A stretch of DNA of 61,326 nucleotides from Polaromonas jejuensis NBRC 106434 (lineage in GTDB: Bacteria; Pseudomonadota; Gammaproteobacteria; Burkholderiales; Burkholderiaceae_C), in contig NZ_BCYO01000024.1 in assembly GCF_001598235.1 (NCBI RefSeq), positions 1 to 61,326 of the forward strand, written 5' to 3'. Positions within the stretch are counted from its first letter, which is position 1; the number at the start of each line of letters is the position of its first letter. A model generated the notes under the pieces. It had not been told where the DNA came from and searched no databases. It saw only the letters and a list, made by a program, of their open reading frames with translations. Both the position numbers and the translations under genes were made by a program. Below are positions 53,651 through 60,884 of the stretch, piece by piece.

Positions 53651-55780
53651 TTATTCGGATTGATTGAGACTGGCGAAATCGGCACCGCGCTCGACCAGCT
53701 CGACCAGCAGCGGCGAGGGCTGCCAGAACAGCGGGTCTTCCTTGGCGAACTCGCGGATGTCGGCCAGCACCTTGGGCAGGCCCACGCTGTCGGCGTATTG
53801 CATCGGGCCGCCGCGGTGGCGCGGGAAGCCATAGCCGTAGAGGAAGGTCACGTCCACGTCCAGCGGGCGCAGCGCGATGCGCTGGTGAACGACGTTGGCG
53901 CCTTCGTTGATCATCGCGGCCATGTAGCGGCGCATGATTTCTTCCTCGGTGAAGCTGCGCGGCTTGATGCCGGCGCGCTGGCGCTCGGCGTCTATGATGG
54001 CCAGCACTTCGGGGTCGGGTTGCCCGGTGCGTGCGCCTTCGGGGTAGAGGTAGTAGCCGCGCTGCGTCTTCTGGCCGAACCAGCCGCGCTCGCAGATGCG
54101 GTCGGCCACCTGCACGTAGCGGACCTTCGGGTCGCCCGGTTTGCGTGCTGCGGCCTTGCGCTTGCGCGTGGCCCAGCCGATGTCGCCGCCGGCCAGGTCG
54201 GACACCTGGAACGGGCCCATGGGGTAGCCGAAGTTGCGCACGGCTTCGTCGATCTGGTAGGGCGAGGCGCCGTCTTCCATCATGTGGTCGGCAGCCTGGC
54301 GGTACACCGCGAGGATGCGGTTGCCGATGAAGCCGTCGCACACGCCGGCGCGCACCGGTGTTTTCTTGAGCTTCTTCGCGAGCTCGAAGCCGGTGGCCAC
54401 CACGTCGGCGCTGACCTTGGCCGGCACCACAATTTCCAGCAGCTTCATGATGTTGGCCGGCGAGAAGAAGTGCAGGCCCACCACGTCGCCGGGGCGCGAG
54501 ACGCTGGCCGCGATCTCGTCGATGTCGAGGTAGGAGGTGTTGGTGGCGAGCACTGCGCCCGGCTTGCAGACGCGGTCGAGTTCGGCGAACACGGCCTTCT
54601 TGACGGACATCTCCTCGAACACGGCCTCGACCACGATGTCGACCTGCGCGAGTGCGTCGTAAGACGTGGAGCCCGAGAAGCGCGCCATCACCGCCGCCTT
54701 GGCCTCTGGCGTCATGCGGCCCTTCTTGATCAGGCCGTCGTAGACCTTCTCGACATGCGAGCGGCCGCGCGCAAGGCTGGGCTCGTCGCGCTCGATCATG
54801 GTCACGGGCAGGCCCGCGTCGAGCATCGCCACCGCGATGCCCGCGCCCATGGTGCCGCCGCCGACGATGCCGGCCGACTCCAGCGCGCGCGGCTTGGCGG
54901 CTTTTGTCTCGGGCGCCTTCAGCACTTCGCGCTCGGCGAAGAAGGCGTGGATCAGGCCGGCGCGCTGCGGGCTGGCTATGCATTGCAGGAACAGCTTGCG
55001 CTCCAGCGCCATGCCCTCGTCAAAGGGCAGCGTGAGTGCGCCTTCGACGGCTTCGATGATCTTCATCGGCGAGAACAGGCCCCGGCTCTTCCTGGCGGTG
55101 TCGGCGCGCGCGGCTTCGAGCGCGGCGCGGCTGGTTTCGGCGTCGGCGAGCGCTTGCGCATCGCGCGTGCGGCGCACCGGTGCCTTGGCGGCGACCAGTT
55201 CCTGTGCATAGGCCAGGCCCTCGGGCAAGGCGTCGGCCCCTTCGCCCAGGCGGTCTATCAGACCGAGCGCCAGCGCTTCCCTGGCGCCTGCGTGGCGGCC
55301 GCTGAGCATCAGGTCGAGCGCGGCCTTGGCACCGATCAGGCGCGGCGCGCGCTGCGTGCCACCCGAGCCCGGCAGCAGGCCCAATGCGACTTCGGGCAGG
55401 CCGAGCCTGGCCGAAGCCACGGCCAGGCGGTAGTGCGCCGACAGCGCGACCTCGAGGCCACCGCCGAGCGCGGCGCCCTGGATGGCGGCCACCACGGGCT
55501 TGCGGCAGTTCTCGATGGCAAGGCAGACTTCGGGCAGCGATGGTGGCTGCGGGGTCTTGCCGAATTCGCGGATGTCGGCGCCGGCAATGAAGTTGCGGCC
55601 CGCGCCGACGATCAGCACCGCGGCCACGGCGGCGTCGGTTTCTGCCGCGGCTATCGCTTCGATCAGGCCGCGGCGCACATCCATGCCCAGGGCGTTGACG
55701 GGCGGGTTGGCTATGGTCACCACCAGCACGCTGGCGCGAAGCTCGGACTTGACGACTTGGGAATTGAGGCCTGAGGCCAT
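53651..55780 (-). CDS. pimF: Bifunctional enoyl-CoA hydratase/3-hydroxyacyl-CoA dehydrogenase, PimF type
   Basis: This 709-aa fusion has an N-terminal crotonase domain (about 1-190; GRNFIAGADIREFG, GAALGGGLEVALSAHYRLAV, GLPEVALGLLPGSGGTQ with the catalytic Glu residues) and a C-terminal NAD-dependent 3-hydroxyacyl-CoA dehydrogenase (from about 290; GIVGGGTMGAGIAVAMLDAG, VGLHFFSPANIMKLLEIV). It performs the two middle steps of beta-oxidation. The start at 55780 has GGAGA upstream; an extension to 55831 lies in the control region. First gene of the leftward operon. Confidence 0.93.
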   Translation of the reverse strand: MASGLNSQVVKSELRASVLVVTIANPPVNALGMDVRRGLIEAIAAAETDAAVAAVLIVGAGRNFIAGADIREFGKTPQPPSLPEVCLAIENCRKPVVAAIQGAALGGGLEVALSAHYRLAVASARLGLPEVALGLLPGSGGTQRAPRLIGAKAALDLMLSGRHAGAREALALGLIDRLGEGADALPEGLAYAQELVAAKAPVRRTRDAQALADAETSRAALEAARADTARKSRGLFSPMKIIEAVEGALTLPFDEGMALERKLFLQCIASPQRAGLIHAFFAEREVLKAPETKAAKPRALESAGIVGGGTMGAGIAVAMLDAGLPVTMIERDEPSLARGRSHVEKVYDGLIKKGRMTPEAKAAVMARFSGSTSYDALAQVDIVVEAVFEEMSVKKAVFAELDRVCKPGAVLATNTSYLDIDEIAASVSRPGDVVGLHFFSPANIMKLLEIVVPAKVSADVVATGFELAKKLKKTPVRAGVCDGFIGNRILAVYRQAADHMMEDGASPYQIDEAVRNFGYPMGPFQVSDLAGGDIGWATRKRKAAARKPGDPKVRYVQVADRICERGWFGQKTQRGYYLYPEGARTGQPDPEVLAIIDAERQRAGIKPRSFTEEEIMRRYMAAMINEGANVVHQRIALRPLDVDVTFLYGYGFPRHRGGPMQYADSVGLPKVLADIREFAKEDPLFWQPSPLLVELVERGADFASLNQSE

Positions 55781-55874
55781 GGTATTTGTCTCCGGGTTGA
55801 GAACCGCGATCGGGCTCTGGGTGTGAGCCAACGATTGTTCTAGGGAATATCGTTCTTGACAATCACCTAGATCG

Positions 55875-55889
55875 TTGACAGACTGTCAA
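55875..55889. promoter_or_regulatory. TTGACAG-A-CTGTCAA palindrome in the pimF/lysR control region
   Basis: A perfect palindrome with 7-bp arms and a single central base lies 24 bp before the LysR gene and 86 bp before pimF. Two further TTGAC strings (near 55857 and 55897) flank it. It is the best candidate for the binding site of the divergently encoded LysR protein. Confidence 0.55.
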
Positions 55890-55912
55890 GTAATATTTGA
55901 CACTGGACCTCC

Positions 55913-56857
55913 ATGGACCTCACCTCTCTGACCCTGCTGGTCGACATCCTCGATGCCGGCAACCTCAGCCAGGCCGCGCGCAAGCTGAAAATGACCCGCG
56001 CCAATGTCAGCTACCACCTGAACCAGCTCGAGCGATCGGTCGGGCTGCAGCTGGTGCGGCGCACGACACGGCGGGTGGAGCCCACCGAGGTCGGCCTGCG
56101 CCTGTACCAGCATGGCCGCAGCATCCAGAACGAGCTGCTGGCCGCAAAGGAATCGGTCTCGACGCTGGGACAGGCCCTGCAGGGCCGCGTGCGCCTCTCC
56201 GTGCCCAGCGGCTACGGCCAGATGGTCATGACGGACTGGCTGATCGAGTTCAAGCAGCTGTACCCCGGCATCGTGCTGGACGTACGGTTCGAAAACCGCG
56301 TCGACGACCTGCTGCGCGACGAAGTGGACATCGCGATCCGCGTCATGCCCGAGCCGCCGCAGACCCTGGTCGCGCGCGAAATGGGAGCGGTGCGCTACGT
56401 GGCCTGCGCCTCGCGCGCCTATGCCCAGACGCACGGCCTGCCAACCCAGCTGGAGCAGCTTCGCACCGCGCCGCTGATCACCTCGGCCGTGATAGGCCGC
56501 CAGCTGCGCCTGTCGGCCTACCTGGGCGACGAACGGCAGGAAGTGACGCTGGAGCCGACCCTCATTTCCGAGCATTTCCCCTTCCTGCGCCAGGCCATCC
56601 TGGCCGGGCTGGGCGTCGGCCTGGTGCCCGACTACGTGGTGCAGGACGACGTGCTGGGCGGCGAGGTGCTGACCACGCTGGATGCCTGGCGCCTGAGCAT
56701 CTTCGGCTCGCAGCTGTTCATGCTGTACATGCCGAACCGCTACCACACCCGCGCCGCGTCCACCTTCATCGATTTCGTTCTGGAGCGCGCACGCGGCGCG
56801 GGCCGGCGGGCCGCGGCGCCCTTGCCAGGCTCGCTGCCGTCCGGCGATCTGCTATAA
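55913..56857 (+). CDS. LysR-family transcriptional regulator of the pim-like operon
   Basis: This 314-aa LysR-type protein has the winged helix at its N-terminus (SLTLLVDILDAGNLSQAARK, NVSYHLNQLERSVGLQLVRR) and an effector domain (RVRLSVPSGYGQMVMTDWLI onward). It is divergent from pimF across 132 bp containing a perfect palindrome, so it most likely controls the 17-kb leftward block in response to the substrate or its CoA ester. The last residues and stop codon lie inside a dispersed repeat, so the natural C-terminus may have been altered. Confidence 0.92.
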   Translation: MDLTSLTLLVDILDAGNLSQAARKLKMTRANVSYHLNQLERSVGLQLVRRTTRRVEPTEVGLRLYQHGRSIQNELLAAKESVSTLGQALQGRVRLSVPSGYGQMVMTDWLIEFKQLYPGIVLDVRFENRVDDLLRDEVDIAIRVMPEPPQTLVAREMGAVRYVACASRAYAQTHGLPTQLEQLRTAPLITSAVIGRQLRLSAYLGDERQEVTLEPTLISEHFPFLRQAILAGLGVGLVPDYVVQDDVLGGEVLTTLDAWRLSIFGSQLFMLYMPNRYHTRAASTFIDFVLERARGAGRRAAAPLPGSLPSGDLL

Positions 56858-56905
56858 AAATCATAGCTTACGTCGCCCGGGCGACAAGGACCGATGGCCA
56901 GTTCG
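56850..56905 (+). repeat. GCTAT-type dispersed repeat at the lysR 3' end
   Basis: GCTAT (56851-56855), an A-rich loop and ATAGC (56863-56867) are followed by a GC-rich middle and GACAAGGACCGATGGCC. The lysR stop TAA (56855-56857) lies in the stem, and an apparent early start codon of the following phosphatase gene (56894) lies in the tail. The layout matches the copies in uup, mocR and near 61.1 kb. Confidence 0.5.
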
Positions 56906-56920
56906 CTCACAATGGTGGCC

Positions 56921-57589
56921 ATGGGAACCCTCTACCTTGTACGCCACGGCCAGGCCTCGTTCGGCGCCGACGACTATGACCAGCTCAGCGCGCTCGGCCG
57001 CCAGCAAAGCGTGCGGCTGGGCGAGTATTTCCGCCACAAGGGCCTGAGCTTCGAGGCCGTGCTGACCGGCACGCTGCGCCGCCATGTGCAAACCTTTGAA
57101 GGCATTGCCGAAGGCCTGGGACTTCAGACCGAGCCCCTGGCCTGGCCCGGTCTCAACGAGTACGACAGCGAGGCGGTGATCGCCGCCATCCATCCGCACC
57201 AACTGGAAAAACCCGATTCACCCGAGATGTACCGCCAGCATTTCCGGCTGCTGCGCGACGGCCTGACCCAATGGATGGCCGGTGTCGTCAGCCCCAGGGG
57301 CATGCCCAGCTACCAGGACTTCGTCAAGGGCGTGAGCAGCGCGCTCGACCATGTGCGCAGCCGGCACAGCGGCAATGTGCTGATCGTCTCCAGCGGCGGG
57401 CCGATTTCCACCGCGGTCGGCCAGGTGCTGGGCACCACGCCCGAGACCACCATAGAGCTCAACCTGCGTATCCGCAACAGCTCGGTCACCGAATTCAGCT
57501 TCACGCCCAAGCGCCACATGCTGCTGACCTACAACACCCTGCCGCATCTGGACGCGCCTGAACACGCCAGCTGGGTGACTTACGCCTGA
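56921..57589 (+). CDS. Histidine phosphatase family protein
   Basis: This 222-aa protein starts MGTLYLVRHGQASFGADDYD with the RHG motif whose His is phosphorylated, LGRQQSVRLGEYF next, and a second catalytic His presumably replaced or located in the region VLIVSSGGPISTAVG; the usual second-half VSHGG reads SSGG here, a change worth noting. Functions of the family range from phosphoglycerate mutase to SixA-type phosphatase. In-frame ATGs at 56894 and 56912 exist, but 56894 lies inside a repeat, so I prefer 56921. Confidence 0.85.
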   Translation: MGTLYLVRHGQASFGADDYDQLSALGRQQSVRLGEYFRHKGLSFEAVLTGTLRRHVQTFEGIAEGLGLQTEPLAWPGLNEYDSEAVIAAIHPHQLEKPDSPEMYRQHFRLLRDGLTQWMAGVVSPRGMPSYQDFVKGVSSALDHVRSRHSGNVLIVSSGGPISTAVGQVLGTTPETTIELNLRIRNSSVTEFSFTPKRHMLLTYNTLPHLDAPEHASWVTYA

Positions 57590-57639
57590 GTACGCTGAAT
57601 ACCCGCTATTGATGTTTCCCTGTTTCGTTGCACCACACC

Positions 57640-57690
57640 GTTCGGGCTGAGTTTGTCCAAGCCCTTCGACGAGTTCAGGACGGCAGCAAA
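57640..57690. repeat. CCGTTCGGGCTGAG-type dispersed repeat
   Basis: The segment CACCGTTCGGGCTGAG, then TTGTCCAAGCCCTTCGACG and AGTTCAGGACGG is a degenerate inverted repeat of a kind I know as a widespread intergenic element of beta- and gammaproteobacteria. Its right end extends into the 3' end of the lrp gene and supplies that gene's stop codon (57675-57677). Confidence 0.6.
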
Positions 57691-58133
57691 GGCAGGTCGG
57701 CCTTTTTAAGCGTGCGCAACACAAAGCTGGACTTGCTGTGGCGTATGCCCTTGATCTTGTAGAGCCGCTCGCGCAGCAGGCGCTCATAGTCCTTGGTGTC
57801 GTGCACGGCGATGCGCAGCAGGTAGTCGTATTCGCCCGACACCAGCCAGGCCTCGATCACTTCGGGAATGGCGGCCAGGGTTTCGCCGAATTTTTCCAGC
57901 GTGTTGTCGGAATGGCTGTCCAGCGTGACCTGCACCATCACCGTGTCGCCAAGGCCCAACGCTTGCGCATTGAGCCGCACGGTATAGCCCTCGATCACGC
58001 CGGCCTCTTCCATTTTCTTGATGCGGCCCCAGCAGGGCGAGGGACTCAGGCCGACGGCCTGCCCGATCTCCTGCAGGCTGGCGCGCGCATCGGACTGCAA
58101 CACCTGAAGGATTTTCCGGTCAAATATATCCAT
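57675..58133 (-). CDS. Lrp/AsnC-family regulator (copy 2)
   Basis: This 152-aa feast/famine regulator has the helix-turn-helix at its N-terminus (FDRKILQVLQSDARASLQEI, LSPSPCWGRIKKMEEAGV) and the RAM domain (VMVQVTLDSHSDNTLEKFGE to SKSSFVLRTLKKADLPLLPS). It is moderately similar to the Lrp copy at 18374. Two AT-rich palindromes lie directly upstream of its ATG and may mediate autoregulation. The C-terminal residues overlap a dispersed repeat. Its target is not evident; a candidate sRNA and a creatininase gene flank the promoter. Confidence 0.92.
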   Translation of the reverse strand: MDIFDRKILQVLQSDARASLQEIGQAVGLSPSPCWGRIKKMEEAGVIEGYTVRLNAQALGLGDTVMVQVTLDSHSDNTLEKFGETLAAIPEVIEAWLVSGEYDYLLRIAVHDTKDYERLLRERLYKIKGIRHSKSSFVLRTLKKADLPLLPS

Positions 58134-58134
58134 A

Positions 58135-58191
58135 CAGATAATTTATCTGATTTTTTCTATTTGGAAGATTTTTTATCTTCAATTTTAAAAT
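58135..58191. promoter_or_regulatory. Tandem AT-rich palindromes upstream of lrp copy 2
   Basis: CAGATA-ATT-TATCTG (58135-58149), GAAGAT-TTTTT-ATCTTC (58164-58180) and ATTTTAAAAT (58182-58191) are three perfect palindromes in a strikingly AT-rich 57-bp stretch starting 2 bp before the lrp ATG. Multiple phased AT-rich dyads are typical of Lrp operators, so autoregulation is likely. TTGGAA (58161-58166) and TTTAAA (58184-58189) could form a rightward promoter. Confidence 0.55.
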
Positions 58192-58195
58192 CAGG

Positions 58196-58322
58196 CAGCA
58201 AATCCGGCAGATCCTTCCAGACGATCTGGTGGATACTTTGAGTCATGGCAGCGGGCTTACCGGCACGGCTGACAGGACAAATCCCCCAGCAGGTTACCGC
58301 CCGCTGGGGGCTTTGATTTTGG
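58196..58322 (+). ncRNA. Candidate small RNA divergent from lrp copy 2
   Basis: The strip between the AT-rich lrp operator and creatininase contains no open frame but folds well on the plus strand: ATCC-TT-CCAGA-CGA-TCTGG-T-GGAT (hairpin near 58210-58235), a longer GTCA/TGAC-closed stem (58243-58274) and a terminal 8-bp hairpin followed by CTTTGATTTT. A possible promoter lies in the AT-rich region. No gene is encoded downstream on the plus strand, so a riboswitch or leader is unlikely. The call rests only on structure and position. Confidence 0.4.
58283..58320 (+). terminator. Rho-independent terminator
   Basis: CCCCCAGC (58283-58290) pairs perfectly with GCTGGGGG (58303-58310) around a 12-nt loop and is followed on the plus strand by CTTTGATTTT. 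On the minus strand it is followed by ATTTGTCC and could end the creatininase transcript, which stops at 58346. Confidence 0.65.
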
Positions 58323-58345
58323 GGATTGGGCGACGCGCCCGGAAT

Positions 58346-59206
58346 TCAGAACGCCGTATGGTTGCTCAGCGTGCCGGGGGGCAGCTGATCGACCTGCACC
58401 AACAGCTGCGCCAGGCTGCGCCCCATGGCGCCCAGGAGCGCCCGGCCTTTTTCGGCCGTGGCGGCCGCGGCATTGCCCACCGCGCCCTGCGGGTTGTAGT
58501 CCTGCATCTGCCAGGCCAGCTTGGCGCTGCGGCCATCGCCGAGGATGCTGAATTTTTCAGCACGCTCCTGCGAGGTGGAATGAAAATCCTGCGCCTGGGC
58601 CATATCCACCTGCTCCGGCTTGAGCGCCAGCATCATCGAGGTCTCGATCTCGCCGGCATGAATGCCGAAGCGGTGCTCGTGCGCGCTGAATTGGGCAGAC
58701 ACCGATGCACCGTCTTCGCCGACCAGGGGCAGATTGAACGAGTTCACGCTGTACACCAGCATGCCAAGCCGCGCCCGCAGGTCGCGCGCCACCACATCCA
58801 GCAGCCCCACCTGGCCGCCATGCGAATTGAGCAGCACCAGCTTTTTCACGCCCGTGGCGGCCACAGCCTCGGCCAGCTCGGTCCAGAGCCGGATGATGGT
58901 TTCGGCTTTCAGGGTGAGCGTGCCGGCAAAGCGCGTGTGCTCTGGGCTGAAGCCTGTCGATTGCGTGGGCAGAAACAGCACCGGCAGGTCCGCCGGCAAG
59001 TGCGGCAAGGCGGCGGCGATCACGCCCTCCACCAGCGTTGCATCCACATTGAGCGGCAGATGCGGGCCGTGCTGCTCGATCGCCGCCACCGGCAGCACCG
59101 CGATGGCACGGGCCATGTCGAGCCGCGCAAAGTCGGGGCTTTTCAGGTCGGCCCAGAAGCGGCTGGAAGCGGCTGGGGTAGCTGGGGCGGGCATTGCAGG
59201 GTTCAT
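58346..59206 (-). CDS. Creatininase family amidohydrolase
   Basis: This 286-aa protein of the creatininase/creatinine amidohydrolase family has the metal-binding set Glu44, His46 and Asp55 (AAIEQHGPHLPLNVDA), the loop VLLNSHGGQVG and the later FGIHAGEIETSMMLALKPEQ. It hydrolyses a cyclic amide; besides creatinine the family includes enzymes acting on pyrimidine, flavin or mycofactocin precursors. The ATG at 59206 is chosen. It stands alone without other creatine genes, so the substrate is open. Confidence 0.88.
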   Translation of the reverse strand: MNPAMPAPATPAASSRFWADLKSPDFARLDMARAIAVLPVAAIEQHGPHLPLNVDATLVEGVIAAALPHLPADLPVLFLPTQSTGFSPEHTRFAGTLTLKAETIIRLWTELAEAVAATGVKKLVLLNSHGGQVGLLDVVARDLRARLGMLVYSVNSFNLPLVGEDGASVSAQFSAHEHRFGIHAGEIETSMMLALKPEQVDMAQAQDFHSTSQERAEKFSILGDGRSAKLAWQMQDYNPQGAVGNAAAATAEKGRALLGAMGRSLAQLLVQVDQLPPGTLSNHTAF

Positions 59207-59329
59207 GGGCGTATTTTGCGGGCATTTCGGCAAGCAAGGCATCCCGGCCAACCTGACGACCCTCAATCAGTTCACCCGTACTTATTGAACCTGAAGCACA
59301 AACGTCAATAAATTCGCAAATACAAAGGG

Positions 59330-59926
59330 TCACCCCTCAGCATCAAAAAACCCCTTGTACATATTGATGTTTCTCTCTTCGTTCTTTGGAAGCAAAGAAA
59401 CCGACTCCGTGGCGAAGGGCTCAGGTAGCCCCGTTCCCCTGGTGATCCGGCTGTCGATATACCAGTCGGCCCTGTGCCGCTTGAGGGCTTTTTCGATGAG
59501 AAAGCAGTTGGCCATGGCCCAGCTGGACGTCTTGAGCACGATGGCCCGTGGCTGCCCGGCGGGCGGGCCCTGGAACACCGGGGACGCCAGCGTGTCATCC
59601 GGGAAGGCCCGCCCCCTGACAGCCATGGCATAGGTACGGATGCCGGACTGCCGCTCCAGCGCGCGCTTGAATTCGCTCAGCTCATGCAGCACCGCCAGCC
59701 TGGTGTGCGCCGGCGTCGTGTGGTACGAGAGCAGCAGTACCGAGTCATTCCAGACATAGCCGTGACTGTGCCTGGGCAGGCCGGTGTTGATCTTCGCGAC
59801 CGCGAACCGGTGCATCTCGATCATCGCGAAGGATGCGCGTCCGCTTGCCGCGACGCTCTTCGTTCCCACGAGGTCGAAGGCCGTGACGATGCAGGCGGGC
59901 CAGTCGATGGAGGGGCTGGGCGTCAT
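59330..59926 (-). CDS. Unrecognised protein with cyclase-like N-terminal pattern
   Basis: I do not recognise this 198-aa protein. Its first 70 residues resemble the metal-binding half of class III nucleotidyl cyclases: a hydrophobic strand ending in Asp18 (ACIVTAFDLVGTKS), an amphipathic helix (about 31-46) and a hairpin with Asp61 (YVWNDSVLLLSY); the 43-residue spacing is like that of the two metal Asp residues in cyclases. The rest (GIRTYAMAVRGRAFPDD, IVLKTSSWAMANCFLIEKAL) is unclear. It follows the DUF488 gene by 17 bp, in one operon. The cyclase idea is inference only. Confidence 0.7.
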   Translation of the reverse strand: MTPSPSIDWPACIVTAFDLVGTKSVAASGRASFAMIEMHRFAVAKINTGLPRHSHGYVWNDSVLLLSYHTTPAHTRLAVLHELSEFKRALERQSGIRTYAMAVRGRAFPDDTLASPVFQGPPAGQPRAIVLKTSSWAMANCFLIEKALKRHRADWYIDSRITRGTGLPEPFATESVSLLPKNEERNINMYKGFFDAEG

Positions 59927-59943
59927 GCGGCACTAAGCGCAGG

Positions 59944-60330
59944 CTATTGCAGCTTGGCCCCGTGTTCGGCAAGCAGCGCACGCAGTACGGAGCGATGGCA
60001 ATGCGATTCGTCTTCACAATAGCACCCGACGGAGAAGTTGGCGTGCTGCGACAGCGCGGCCAGCAGATCGAGGGTCCGGCTGTTGTCGGGCTGGGCCATT
60101 TCGGCGCGGTACTTCCTGGTGAAGGCAAGCCACTCCTTAGGCGTTGTGGCCTGCTGGGCGAACTTCATGGTGTCGACGCTGGGCGCCAGGTTGGGGAACC
60201 AGACGTCGTACCAGTTCTGCGCGGCAAACGCTTCCTTGGGAACGCCGCGCGGCGGACGGCGGACCGTGCCAATGCGGGTGCCTTCATCCTCGAGTCGCGC
60301 GCTCCCCAGCCTGACAACACGAACCACCAT
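59944..60330 (-). CDS. DUF488 family protein
   Basis: This 128-aa protein of the DUF488 family has the characteristic C-terminal CYCEDESHCHRSVLRALL with clustered Cys and His, and the N-terminal VRLGSARLEDEGTRIGTVRR. The biochemical role is unestablished; the Cys/His cluster suggests metal or redox chemistry. The start at 60330 is chosen over 60381 because family members start at VVRL and a purine-rich box (GAGGGGG) precedes it. It is co-directional with, and 17 bp upstream of, the cyclase-like gene. Confidence 0.88.
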   Translation of the reverse strand: MVVRVVRLGSARLEDEGTRIGTVRRPPRGVPKEAFAAQNWYDVWFPNLAPSVDTMKFAQQATTPKEWLAFTRKYRAEMAQPDNSRTLDLLAALSQHANFSVGCYCEDESHCHRSVLRALLAEHGAKLQ

Positions 60331-60507
60331 AGCTACCCCCTCGGTTATGACGCCCATGCAGGGCGTGAGACTGGCGGCCAATGGCCAGCCAGTGCCCCCA
60401 TCGGAAGTACGGGGATTGCGGGAAGTGCGAACTTTTAGCTCCGACGTAACTTGAGTACAAGTTAGTCTGCACTGAAACTTCGTTTTCAGCAGCTCACCCT
60501 TTCACCC

Positions 60508-60526
60508 GGCCAGGGACATCCTGGCC
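60508..60526 (-). terminator. Hairpin downstream of the DUF3303 gene
   Basis: GGCCAGG (60508-60514) pairs perfectly with CCTGGCC (60520-60526) around a 5-nt loop, 83 bp after the DUF3303 stop in its reading direction. A second imperfect dyad, ACTGGCGGCC with GGCCAGCCAGT, lies at 60370-60393. No clear U-tract follows either. Confidence 0.35.
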
Positions 60527-60608
60527 ATTATCACCATGGGAATGGGTCTCGCCAAGCATGGTTTGGCCGTGCCTGGCGCGGCGACGGTAGCGATACGCGG
60601 GCCGGCGC

Positions 60609-60884
60609 TCAGCGCTTGCCCAGCGTCGACAGCACTGCGGCGGCGTCGGCGTCCTCCACGCAGGGCGTGACCGCGATCGGGAGCAGGTCGGCCCATTGCG
60701 CCTGAAAGAGGTACAGGGCCTTGGCGTCGCCAGACTCGATGACCGCGAAACCCTGGCCGCTCATGCCGTGCCAGCGTCCCAACATCTCCACACCCTTGGG
60801 CGGCGCGCCCCCGGTCTCCAGAAAACGCGCCACGGCGGCGCTGTAGCTACCCTGCGGCAAGGTCCAGCTGAGGATGTACTTCAT
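60609..60884 (-). CDS. DUF3303 family small protein
   Basis: This 91-aa protein begins MKYILSWTLPQGSYSAAVAR and contains GRWHGMSGQGFAVIESGDAK and LYLFQAQWADLLPIAVTPCV, which I recognise as the DUF3303 family, a small dimeric alpha/beta-barrel-like fold of unknown role. The ATG at 60884 has GGAGA ten bases upstream; a frame extending to 60998 is not credible. It is a single gene with about 280 bp before the DUF488 gene. Confidence 0.8.
   Translation of the reverse strand: MKYILSWTLPQGSYSAAVARFLETGGAPPKGVEMLGRWHGMSGQGFAVIESGDAKALYLFQAQWADLLPIAVTPCVEDADAAAVLSTLGKR

Noticed and set aside
53576..55774. A 732-codon open frame opposite the pimF gene
   Set aside because: Antisense shadow; pimF has all catalytic motifs in the other direction.
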